Below are positions 35,707 to 45,700 of a stretch of 64,000 bases of DNA, piece after piece. Position numbers and translations under genes: made by a program. The notes beneath the pieces are model-generated. The model was not told where the DNA came from. It searched no databases and saw only the letters and a list, made by a program, of their open reading frames with translations. How positions within the stretch are numbered: position 1 is the stretch's first letter; every line of letters begins with the position of its first letter. Origin of the DNA: DATBGZ01 sp963803115 (GTDB lineage Bacteria > Actinomycetota > Actinomycetes > Mycobacteriales > Micromonosporaceae). The stretch spans positions 806,001 to 870,000 of the forward strand of contig CAWDLN010000008.1 of NCBI GenBank assembly GCA_963803115.1, given 5' to 3'.

Positions 35707-36150
35707 TGGACAGTCTCACCCCGTGCCATGGCCGCCCGCGCCATCGTAAACCCTTGTGCGTGGATGGAGTCGTTCGGCTCCGCGGCAGCCCGATTCGCCG
35801 GCTGGTTCAAGCGGGTCGAGCCCCGCAGAGCCGCTCGGGACTGGCTGCTCGGGCTGCTCTCCGATGTGGACACCCGGTCCTGTTGGCAGCTGGCTGAGCA
35901 GGCGGGACACGCCAGCACGCAGCGCAGCAACGGCTGCTGGCCGAGGCGGCGTCGGGAGCCGACACCGTGCGTGACGACCCTCGAGGCTTGGTCGTGGACG
36001 AGCTGGCGACCCCGACGGCGTATTCACCATCGACGACACCGGCGATCTGAAGTCGAGCCTTGCCGCGGTGGGCGTGCAGCGACAGCACGCCGGCACGGCC
36101 GAGCGGATAGAGAATGCTCAGGTCACCGCGTTCCTCGGCGACGCCACCGG
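35707..36150 (+). mobile_element. IS701-type transposase, N-terminal half, decayed
   Basis: Frames in sequence encode FAGWFKRVEPRRAARDWLLG, LLSDVDTRSCWQLAEQAGHA, then VRDDPRGLVVDELATPTA, FTIDDTGDLKSSLAAVGVQR and AGTAERIENAQVTAFLGDAT, the order of IS701-family transposases up to the first catalytic Asp region (here IDDTG). Frameshifted and cut at about 36150 where reverse-strand IS110 sequence begins. Confidence 0.75.
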
Positions 36151-36571
36151 GGAGTACTCGGAGGGAACCAGACCGGTGAATCCCATGATCGTGCGCGCCG
36201 CCGGGAACCGGCGCCAGTCCCCGATTTCGCTGGCGATGGTCAGCGCGCCCAGGCGGGCGATAGCGTGGTAGGTGGCCAGCCGGGTCACCGCCTCGACGAA
36301 TGGTCCGTGGGCGTACCAGTACGACAGGTCGGCCTCGATCGCGGCCAGCGCGGTCGTAGCGTGCGGCCAACACCGCCCGGTAGTGCCCGTACCTACTGCG
36401 CAGGGCAGACTCGTCGAAGCATTGTCCGGCAAGCCACTGCTCGTGCGTGCCTGTCCAGGCCTCCCCACGCCAGACCCGGTCGGGGCGCGGCAGGGACTTG
36501 CTCACCCGGTGCCGGGTATGGGTGCGGTCGCCCGGCGCCTGCTCATGATCGTCGAAGCCCGACGGCGGCAC
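36118..36571 (-). mobile_element. IS110-type transposase, C-terminal part, decayed
   Basis: Minus strand, two frames: SKSLPRPDRVWRGEAWTGTH, HEQWLAGQCFDESALRSRYG, then FVEAVTRLATYHAIARLGAL and DWRRFPAARTIMGFTGLVPS. This is the region before and within the Transposase_20 domain of IS110-family enzymes. The N-terminal DEDD part and the extreme C-terminus are missing. It overlies the end of the IS701 fragment, so it was probably inserted there. Confidence 0.75.
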
Positions 36572-36795
36572 GCGGCAACCCGGGGCGCTGGCTACGGCGC
36601 GGTGGTCCGTGAGGCCGCAACCGGCGAGGTGGCATCGCCGTCCGTACGGTCAACGACGCCTCTCACTTGTCCCCTGAAGGATGACATGTGCCGCCGTCCT
36701 CCGTCGGCTAGGTTGGGCCGATAGACGCCCAGACGTACGGAGATCCACCCGCGAGTACGCTCTTCGCCCGCGGTCCTGCCGAGTGCCACCTCTAC

Positions 36796-37302
36796 ATGGA
36801 CCTTCACTCATGCGCATGTGGTGAAGCAGAGTTTCCGTGGTCGCGCCACGAGATGCAGCAGGGGCCGGCCGGGTCGGTCTCGATCTACCACGGTTCGTGT
36901 CCGCAATGTGGGACAGGGCGGCATTTCGAGTTCACCATGATCGAGCCGCCCGTGCCCCCGCCCGCCTTCGGTGGCTCGAAGCAATCAAGCATCATTGATC
37001 CCGACGAATTCTACGAACTGAGCCAGCGTGCGGCGGTGGCCGCCGCCCAAGCGTTGCGGATTCCAGATCAGCCCGCTCTCGCGCACGATGCGGCAGTCGA
37101 CGCGGTCACGGCCTTGGAGGAGGTGCTCAAGTTCATCCCCGCGGGTAGCGACAGCGTCGCGCCGCAGTCGTTCGGTTCCGCCCGAGGCCGAGCGATGCGC
37201 GCGGCCCATCCGGATCGGTTCCGCAAAGAACAGCTTGAGTCAATGCTTCGATTCTATCGGGAAACGCTGGTTGCGCCCGCTCGCCGATTGAGCGCCGACT
37301 AG
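36796..37302 (+). CDS. Hypothetical protein with a Cys-rich N-terminus
   Basis: 168 residues; ATG at 36796. The N-terminus has HSCACGE and SCPQCGTGRHFEF, two Cys pairs ~30 residues apart that could form a zinc ribbon. The rest is helical (LSQRAAVAAAQALRI, DAAVDAVTALEEVLKFIPAG, QLESMLRFYRETLVAP). I recognise no named family. It lies alone between transposase remnants and the SseB gene, in a neighbourhood rich in toxin and secretion genes, so an immunity or adaptor role is possible but unproven. Confidence 0.65.
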   Translation: MDLHSCACGEAEFPWSRHEMQQGPAGSVSIYHGSCPQCGTGRHFEFTMIEPPVPPPAFGGSKQSSIIDPDEFYELSQRAAVAAAQALRIPDQPALAHDAAVDAVTALEEVLKFIPAGSDSVAPQSFGSARGRAMRAAHPDRFRKEQLESMLRFYRETLVAPARRLSAD

Positions 37303-37625
37303 TACGCTGCGCGATGCTCTGCTGCGTTTGGTCGCGAACGTGCTGGCCGGCACCGACGGTGTGCTGGTGGTGGATGAGACACCCTGAACGGTGGAGGCGG
37401 ACAGGGGCCGAGGAGGAGATCTGCCTGCGCCGAGATTAGCCGGGGTGGATCGGGGGTGGATTGGTTTGCGTGATGTGGATGTGGTGGCGGGTGCGCTTCG
37501 GGCTTACGGTAGATCCGGTACACAACTGCAGCGCGCGCGCTTCGGATGGAAGAGATCGAGACGTGCGTGTCACCGTGCCCTGACCGCGCGGATCTCCGCG
37601 AAAGTGTGATTCTAAGGTGGTCAAC
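37303..37625. other. Gap with a possible transposase scrap
   Basis: Near 37320-37385 the plus strand reads LLRLVANVLAGTDGVLVVDE then a stop, similar to the strand before the first catalytic Asp of IS701-type transposases. The rest shows nothing. AAGGTGG at 37614-37620 is the ribosome site of the next gene. Confidence 0.35.
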
Positions 37626-38522
37626 GTGGAATCAGGATGGCAGCCCGCCAACCAGCACGAACGTGACATGCTGGCTGCGGTTGAAGCCAGCGATGGCATG
37701 CGGTACGGACAGCTGCTGAAATCGAGTATCCTCTATGTGCCGACACTTTCTGAGGGCAGTGCTGAGACACGGCCCCAGACGTTGCCAAAAGCGAACCTGA
37801 ATGAAGTGGTGGCATTCACTTCTCCGGTGACCCTATTCTGGGTTCTTGGTGGTTTGGCGAGTCGCTACGAGAGCTACGACCTCGCTGGCCTTCGGGAGAG
37901 GTACCCTGACCCCGGTTGCCAACTCGTCGTCAATCCCGGCCTCCCGATCGGCGTACTCGTGCCGCTTTCAGACGTCGAGAAGCTCGCCGCGGGCGAGCAG
38001 GACCTGGTCCCCGTCGATGATGTGCTCGACGCCGCGGTCGACGGGGCGCTCGCCGAGGTCAGGCGGATGTGCCTGGAGGAGCTGGGCGGCGACGAGGATC
38101 TGGCGGCGGCGGCAATCAACGAAGATTCCGCGAATGAGCTTGAGCTAGGGCTTATGGTCGCCGTTGCAGATTTGGACTTCGATAGTTTTTTGTCGGCACT
38201 GGTTGACTCGGACGTGGTAGTTCCGACGTCCCGGCCGGTAGCGGATCCCCGGCAGATTGCTGACAGCGGCTTTCCATGGTGGATCGTGCGTGGCGCCGAC
38301 ACACCGGTGATCCCCGTGTTCAGCTCGACTCACGTGTTGGATCGCGTGGCGTCAGTCAATCCGCCATGGATTCGGGTGCCTTTCCTGGATGTGTTGAACA
38401 ACTGGCCGGGTGCGCAGCATGTGCTTTGCGTCAACCCGGGCACAAGCGCCGAACTCACCCTCCCTGGAACAGCGGTGTTGGAGCTGCAGTCGTCCATCGG
38501 TGATGCCCCAGATGAAGCTTAA
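37626..38522 (+). CDS. SseB-family protein, two domains
   Basis: 298 residues with two SseB-like halves: residues ~1-130 (WQPANQHERDMLAAVEASDG, LLKSSILYVPTL, CQLVVNPGLPIGVLVPLSD) and ~170-295 (DFDSFLSALVDSDVVVPTS, FPWWIVRGADTPVIPVFSS, HVLCVNPGTSAELTLPG). The chosen GTG at 37626 has AAGGTGG five bases upstream and gives a start like its paralogue at 58050; a GTG at 37617 is also open. SseB proteins accompany type III and type VII secretion genes as chaperone- or regulator-like factors. It is 1.2 kb from the giant type VII locus protein. Confidence 0.85.
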   Translation: MESGWQPANQHERDMLAAVEASDGMRYGQLLKSSILYVPTLSEGSAETRPQTLPKANLNEVVAFTSPVTLFWVLGGLASRYESYDLAGLRERYPDPGCQLVVNPGLPIGVLVPLSDVEKLAAGEQDLVPVDDVLDAAVDGALAEVRRMCLEELGGDEDLAAAAINEDSANELELGLMVAVADLDFDSFLSALVDSDVVVPTSRPVADPRQIADSGFPWWIVRGADTPVIPVFSSTHVLDRVASVNPPWIRVPFLDVLNNWPGAQHVLCVNPGTSAELTLPGTAVLELQSSIGDAPDEA

Positions 38523-38756
38523 GATCTAAGCCTGAATCCGTGGACCAAGCTCGGTCGGTGAGGTCCGAATCGGCGTGCAGATGCAGTGAGAGTGTCCTCT
38601 GATCTGCGGTGATCCGATTTGCTTAGTACGGCAGCCGCACTTAGGTCGATCATGAGGTTTCGGCTTGGCGGCGTAGCCGTGTCCGTTGGTGGTGCCAGCA
38701 CGCTCGGGCTTGGTGTCGACGTCGCCACCAGGTCCAATGTAGATGGTGCGTGGCAA

Positions 38757-39055
38757 TTTCGCCAGGTTCTGTTGACGAGGTTGAGTAGTCGCTTGAACTC
38801 GACGACGGTTTGGGCGATGAGGCGGGGGTCGTCGGGGTGGGCTGTCGTCGGGCGTGGCCGGTTCTGGTGGCAGGGTGGAGGTCTTGGCGCGCATGGCGGA
38901 TGCGGTGACGGCGCAGATCGCGAGCGCGACCATTACGAGGACGATGTGTCGTCGCAGGGCGGGGTAGGGACGGACCTGGCTGTGGTCGAGTCCAAAGTGG
39001 CCTTTCCCGGTCTGGAAGTCCTCCTCGACCGTTATGTTTGCTCGTGATCTTGTTT
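38757..39055 (-). mobile_element. IS701-type transposase, C-terminal part, decayed
   Basis: Minus strand: ANITVEEDFQTGKGHFGLDH, SQVRPYPALRRHIVLVMVAL, AICAVTASAMRA, then in another frame DDPRLIAQTVVEFKRLLNLV. It matches the last third of IS701-type transposases, including the (V/I)E(E/D)xFxxxKGxxGLDxxxVR signature with the final catalytic Glu. No N-terminal half is next to it; one lies at 35.7 kb on the other strand. Confidence 0.75.
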
Positions 39056-39385
39056 CATGATGTGGCGCGTTGCGCACACCCGGGGATCGGCAGGTGTCGG
39101 TGGCCACATGGCGACGCTCGATCGCCGCGTTGGACAAGTGGGCGGCCTGGGCAGTCTATGAGGGATTTCTTGTGGACGCTCAAGTATTGCGTGAGCGCCA
39201 GAGTGCTCAGGCCGGGAATTACGTGAGCGCTCACAGGATTTCTCAAGGCGGCGCCGTTCCGGTACGTCGACAAGACAGTGTGGACACCGCAGGGACTGCG
39301 GCAGTTGCGCGTGCACCGGGCCCCGTCCACCACCGCGCGGGTTGACTACCTTCCCCGTCAGCGCCCCGCGTAGCGCGGCCCGCGC
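39056..39385. other. Unassigned stretch among transposase remnants
   Basis: About 330 bp with short frames only. One plus-strand stretch near 39243-39345 reads AAPFRYVDKTVWTPQGLRQL, which looks protein-like, but I cannot place it. Probably more mobile-element debris. Confidence 0.35.
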
Positions 39386-39505
39386 TTAGTCGCGGTGCCA
39401 GCCAGTCAGCTCGACCAACCCGTCCAGGATCTGGGTCTTCCCAACCCGGCTCGCTCGCGCATATTCCTGCGCCTTCGCCCTGGTCACCGCCGTGCGTTGG
39501 CTCAT
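39386..39505 (-). mobile_element. N-terminal scrap of an integrase-type transposase
   Basis: ATG at 39505 begins MSQRTAVTRAKAQEYARASR, then KTQILDGLVELTGWHRD and a stop. This is the conserved opening of actinobacterial IS transposases with an rve-type core (RKALTRxxAxRYxxASKxxKGxILDELCxLTGWxRDHA). Only ~39 residues remain. Confidence 0.65.
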
Positions 39506-39777
39506 CGCCAACCCCATGAAACGGGCGTAAGCGACACAGCCGCCCCACCCGCAGCGACGCGCCGCACGCGGAGGGTTCTCAGATGAGGCAACGAACCGAC
39601 CTACGGGGAGATCTATGATAAGCCAACGCGCAATCTCGACCCGCCCCGCCAAACATACGTATCCTCTTCACCGAACGGGTGCCTTTCCAACAAGAACGAT
39701 CAGAGTCTATCAATCCGGCGTTGTCCTTGTCGCGGAAGGCACCCGTGCGCATTTGGTCCACTGTGGCGTGTCGCCAC

Positions 39778-42700
39778 CTACGGATTCGAATCTGAGACGG
39801 GGCCGATCGGCCGGAGCTGTCGGCGTTCTGACCCTGCGTACTCGACGGGGCGTCTCTTCTTCTTGTGCCAGCGATCCCAGGCACCTTTGGCGAGGTAGAT
39901 GACGGGTCCGGATAGGCTGAGGGCGGTGGCGGCGGTGGCGGTGACGGGGTCTGGGCTGAGCGCCATCATGCCCAGCCCGGCCAGTGATGAGCTTGCGATG
40001 TAGCTGGCTGCGGGTCCATAGCGCAAGCCTGGGCGGCCAAGCTTCATCTCGATCGCGATGCCCATTCTTGAGATGTAGTAGGTGGCGTAGGTGAGCGTGG
40101 CCGCCGATACGGCCATCAGCCAGTGGCCGTCGCCGATGCTATGCGCAGTCAGCAGCGCGTTCGCCACAGTGAGCGCCGGGAACCCGAGCGCGTTCTGCAT
40201 GAACCGGTGCAACGGCCGGAGACTGCTGTCGTACCCGGCCCAGCCGGCGACCGCGTTAGCGAGTGTCCCGGAAAGGAAGATCGTGTCCACGAGCGCGTAC
40301 GAGGCGGCCACGACGGCGCTGAGGCCGCCGGTGGTGGCGGCGAGGAAGACGTGCCCGGCCAGGTTGGCTAACCAGGTGCCGGCGAGGGCGGTGTTGAACA
40401 CCCGGCCCAGCAGCCCGGCGTGGGGGTTGAGCCGGTTCATCGAGTCGACCGTGCCGCCGACTTCCCGGTTGACCATGTCGCGCCAACTGGAAAACTCCGC
40501 CATCGCCAGCTGCGTCCGGTCGTCTGCGGTCTCGTCTGGCCCGAGCGGGGCGCGGGTGATCGCGTCGAAGTCTGTGAGGAACTGCTCGGTGAGGGCGTGC
40601 ACAGCGGACTCCGTGTCGGCGAGGGCGGTGCTGAACTTGCCGGCGATGTTGACGTCGTGGCGGATGTTGTCGCGGATCAGATCGGCGAACCATCTCGCCG
40701 CCTCGGGTGAGAGACGCCCACGTTCAACCAACGCCTCGGCCATAACCCGGATTTGCTGCGTGTGCGCGATGCGCGCGTTGTTGAGCATGCCCCGGCCCAC
40801 GAACGCGGCGCCATTGAGCGCGATCACCGCTCCGAGCGGCACGGCGGCCACCGGGGCTAGGGCCAACCCGGCGACGAGCGCGCCCGTCCCGGCGGCGACC
40901 GTCGCCGCGCCGATCATGACCCTCTTGCGCAGCGTGCGGCGCAGCCTCGCGATCTCGGCGCGGGCCTCGCGTTGGTCGCGTTCGGTCTGCTCCACCGCGG
41001 CCAGCACCGACGCGACCCGGTCGCCGCGCACGTCGTCCGAGAGATCAGCCGTGAACTCCCGGGCGGCGGCCGCCGCGATTAACGCGTCTCTGGTGACCGG
41101 GGTGGCCAGCACCGCGTCCGCGTCAGTCAGTGGTGGCAACCCGCGCCGCGGCCGCCGTTGCCGGAACTCGGCCAGGACCTGGCCGACGTCGCGGCCCAGG
41201 TCACGCAATCCGACGAAGAATCCGTAGCGCAGCATCCTCGGTGACCTGTAGCCGGCGGCGGTGGCTAGGTTGGATGCGGCGTGCCATTCGATCATGGAGC
41301 GCATCTGGGGGTTGTCCCGCCAGTTGCCGGGCCCCTGCGGCTGGTAGCCCGGGTCCGGGGTCCAGCCCTCGGCGTGCATGCGCGACATCCAGTCCCGAAC
41401 TATGTGTTGCCGCCGTGGATCAAACTGGCGGATGAACTCATCCCACGCGCCGGAGCTGACCTCGTTGAAAATGAAGCGGGACACCCGCTGCTGCGCATCG
41501 GCGTGCAGGTCCACGAAGTTCCGGCGAAGCAGCCGCGCGACAGCCTCCCGCCCGCCGGGCATGGCTTCTATCTCTGCCAGCAGCGGGCTCATGTCGGTGA
41601 AATGACGCAGGTAATGCCCGCCCGGCTCGGGTTTGAGCGCGTCAGTGCCGAAAATGATCCGGTCGGGGTAGTCCAGGATCAGTTGCTTGACCGCGTCCCG
41701 GACCGCGGGATCGCTTCGGATGTGCTGCTCGACAACGTTCCACGAGATGTCCAGGTCCACCGCCGTGGTGTCGAGCAGGTACCGCAGCCATTGAACATGC
41801 TCGACCGTGAGCGTGGTCCAGCTCCCAGTGCCCAGGTGCGCCCAGACGACGTTCGCGTCGCGGAAGCGTTGTTGCCTCAGCAGCGCCGCCATGGGCATGA
41901 GGTTGCGTTCGTCGGGCGGGCCGGCCCGGTACAGGCCGTTGGGTTGCAGCCTGGCCAGGCCAGCGTCGTGGTGCACAAGCAGCACCTGCCCGGTCCTGGT
42001 GATCGTGGTCAGCAGCTCGACGAGGTTGGGGTTGTACATCTCGGCCACGGCGGTGGGCAGGGCAGCCGCCTGGTCGGTTCGCCCAGCTGTGCGCAGCGCC
42101 GCCCGCAGTTGGTCGGAGCTGGCCATGAGCGCGTCGTAGAAGTCCAGCTCGGCCAGGCCGCTGGGGCTGCCATCCTGCGGGAACAGGGCCACCAGGCTGG
42201 CCGGCAACGCCTCGCGGGCGAGCCGGCCGGACGCCAGATCCTGCCTGACCAGTGCCGCCGCGGCGAGAAGCTGACCGACGTGGTCGACCCAGCCGGGGTT
42301 AAGCACCTCGCCCGACTGCCGGCCAAGCAGTGGCTGGACCGCCTCCTTCGCGAACGTCGTCTCGGCCAGGAACGCGGCGATCTCCGGATGCATGACGGCC
42401 ATGCCCGTCACATAGCCGCCAACCCCTGGGACATCCACCCGCAAACCAGAGATCCCCGGGTTCCACCTCCACCTCAACTCTTCTGCCAGCAGCCCTTCCC
42501 AGAAGTCGAAGAACCGCACGTCGGAAAACTTGCCGTGCATCTCGAGCATCTGCCGGCCGAAAAGCAGGCCCATCCGCAGGGAGTTGATCAACGCGTAGTA
42601 GTAGGCACCGCCCGCCGCGGCGAGACCCATCCCGCGTTGCGGAATGGGTGACCCGATGACCACGGTGTCGCGGCCCTCCTTGCGAAGCCACTCCACCATC

Positions 42701-45700
42701 AGTCCGGATGCCGCCTGAGTCGTGAAGTAGCGGTGGGGATCCCGGTACCGGACGTAACGTCCCGCGTCGTAGCCCTCGGGATGCATGTGAATGTCGTGGA
42801 AATAGTCACCGCGGCGTGGCTGGCCGATCCTCGCCGCTACTCGCGGGGAAACCCCCATAGCATCGAGGTCCGCGTTAAAGCCAGGGCTGGACGCGTCGAG
42901 CGCCTCGAAACGCCGCCGCGCGGCGGTAGCTCGGCGTTCCCGACGCGTCAGTCGCGACAGCGCCTCGGTTGAGCCCACCACCCTGTCAACGACGGGAAGC
43001 GTCTGGCGTGGCAGCTGCTCGGGCCTTCTGGTGATCGCGGTGACCGCGTCGAAGGAGAGCCGGGTCAACTGACCGATCTGCCGGTTCGACAGGCCCCGCG
43101 CGCTGGCCGCCATGACCGCGTCGCGGACCGCGTCGACATATTCGCGATGAGCCTGTTCACGCGCATGTTGCGCGGTGAGCAACGCCTCGACAGCCGTGTC
43201 CAGCCCATCCTGGACCGCACCGACGGTCGCCTGATGCTGGATCGACCCCTCGGTGACGGGCAACTCGGTAACCGGCAAAGAGACATGCGCAGCCCCCAGA
43301 CGCCGCGCGCGCAGCGCCTGACCAATCCCCCCGCCGGACGACACCCCCAGACCAAGCTCGCCGGCCAGGGAGTAGCGCGCCTGGGTCAACTCGCCAACGG
43401 CCCGCAGGTACGTCTCCTCAGCCGCACGACGCGCCGGTTCCGAGCGCCGCACCACGTCCACCAACGCGCGCCGGACACCCACCCAGTCGCGCAGCCCCGG
43501 CCAGGACAGACCGGGCAGCCGCTCGGGGACCGTAACGGGCGCGAGGCGCGAGTCGTACACCGGCCGGACCACAACGCTGAGCAGCTCGGCGCGCGGGCCG
43601 GAGGTGATCCGCCGCGCGGCCCGGTCGGAAAGCCACCCATTGGCGACGGCCCTGTCCCGGGCCTGGTCGATCGCAGCCATGGCGTCGCGCTGAGCCCGCT
43701 CCAACGCCGCCTCGGCCTGCTCCAACGCCGTGGTAGCCGCCTCCAGCCGCTCCCGCAGGCCCCGATAATGGTCGGCGACCATCCGCAACGTCTCGACTCG
43801 CGACAACTCCAACACCGCCGGCGCCAGCCTCGGCGGCGGGTCGGGCAACGCGTCAGGGTCGAGGGCCAGCGACCGGACCAAGCTCTCCGGCAAATCCAGC
43901 GCATCGGCAACTGCCCTGACGACTCGATCGTCAGGGGCCGCAAGCCCGTCAAGTACGGTCAGCCGGGCCGCCAGCCACTTGACCCACATCACCCGCGCAT
44001 CGACCTGCTGTTGGGCCCCCGCCTGCGCTGCCAGTGCCTGGGCCAGCTCGGCGCGGGCCGGCACGGCGGTTCCCGCTGCCTTCGCGACCTCCGTCCGCAA
44101 CACCGCCGCCGTCATCACCAGGGGCGACCGCGAGGAGTCCCGACCCCGCGCATTCTCGGACGCCAGGCCGGAAGCTTCGGCGGTCTCCGGCGAGGTCGCC
44201 GCAGCGGAGCCCGCCGCAGCAGAACGCACCTCCCCGACGATGACCACCTCCGGCTGGCGGGCCAAGGGCAGCCGCTGACCGGTCCACGGGTCAAACGCCC
44301 GCATCGCGTACAGCCGCTTCGCCAACGCCCAATCCACGCCGTTCGGGAAATGCAGCACAACCCGCGGCGGGCGCCGGGACACATCGTAGCGGCGGGTGGA
44401 CGCGGCCACCTGCACCTGCGCCCGCGCCGTGCGCAGCACCCGATCCCCCGCCGGGCTACCAGGCGACGCCGCGCCGTCCACAAATGTGCTCACCCACCCC
44501 CGGCCCCGCTCAGCTACCACATCCACGCCGACCAGCACCGACATGCCCCGGACCGAGCCGCGGACCTGGGCGGCCACCTCGACTACCCCGTCGAGGTGCT
44601 GCGCCACCTCGACCGCCGCCACAAGACGCCCAAGCTCGGCGGCGTGCCTGCTCGCCGCCGCCAGCGACGTATCCGTGGGTGCCTGCTGAGCCGCACTCAG
44701 GGCACCCTCCATCGCCTCCAGCTCCCGCAGCCACCGCGAAACCCCACCCACCTTGGGATGCGCATCGCGGTATTCGCCGATCCGCACCCGCACCTCGGCC
44801 AACCGCGCCAACGCGTTGCGCAGCTCTTCCTCGGCCGTCCCCGTCGCGAGGGTGGGTTCGGCGGTGTGTTGGCGCCCGATCTCGCCGCGGGTGGCGGCTT
44901 GCCAGCCTGGGGAGCGTAGCGATAAGTAGAGCTGCCGGGCGGCGGGTGAGATGAGGTCCAGGTTGATCTGGGCGGCGTCGGTGATCTGCCATCGGATCTC
45001 ATGTCCGGGTTGGGCTAGCCCCAGGTGTGCTAGGTGTGCTTCGAGGTCGGCGATGAGACGGTCGGCGATCGCGGCATCCACAGTGGAGGCTAGTTGATTG
45101 ACCAGGTAGAAGACATCGCCTAGGCCGCCGGTGTCGTGGCCGGACAGCGGCGCGTCGGCGGCTGGTGCTGTGTCTGAGGTGGTGAGCACATCGGGTGGGG
45201 GAGCGGCCCGCCACGGTCGGTGCTGGCCGAGGCGGTCTACTTCCCACAGCTCGTGCAGGAGGGTGCCGATCAGATCCGGGCTGTCGGGATGACGGTCAGA
45301 CAACATGACCTGGATCCGGCGGCCCTGCGCGTCGATGATCTGCGTTTGGGCCCGCAGCCCAGGCAACGGCCCCGCCATCACGGCTACCTCAACGGCATCC
45401 CCGCCCCGCTGGAACTGCACCCGAATCCGAACCTGCCCCTCGCCAGCTGCCAACAGCTCAATGTCGGCCACGACCGGGTCGGCCACGTCGGAGGCAAGAT
45501 ACTCGTCGAGCCGACGCCGCACCGACGCCAACACCTGCTGCGGGTCCGGATCGGTGCGCAACTGCCCAGCCACCCACGTACCCGCCACCACCGTCGCGGT
45601 CACCCGAGGGTCGGACGTTCCCGTTCGTCTGCGGTTCGGCAGACGGTAGGAATACAACGGAGGGCCCACGTTGTCGGGCCGTTGGGCAGTCCATTCTTCA

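Noticed and set aside
41281..42651. A 456-codon plus-strand frame opposite the amidohydrolase-like domain
   Set aside because: Composition is that of an antisense frame and the opposite strand carries the metal-site motifs.
43147..44919. A 590-codon plus-strand frame opposite the giant gene
   Set aside because: Arg/Pro/His-rich shadow sequence typical of the complement of a GC-rich gene; the minus-strand frame is coherent over 10 kb.
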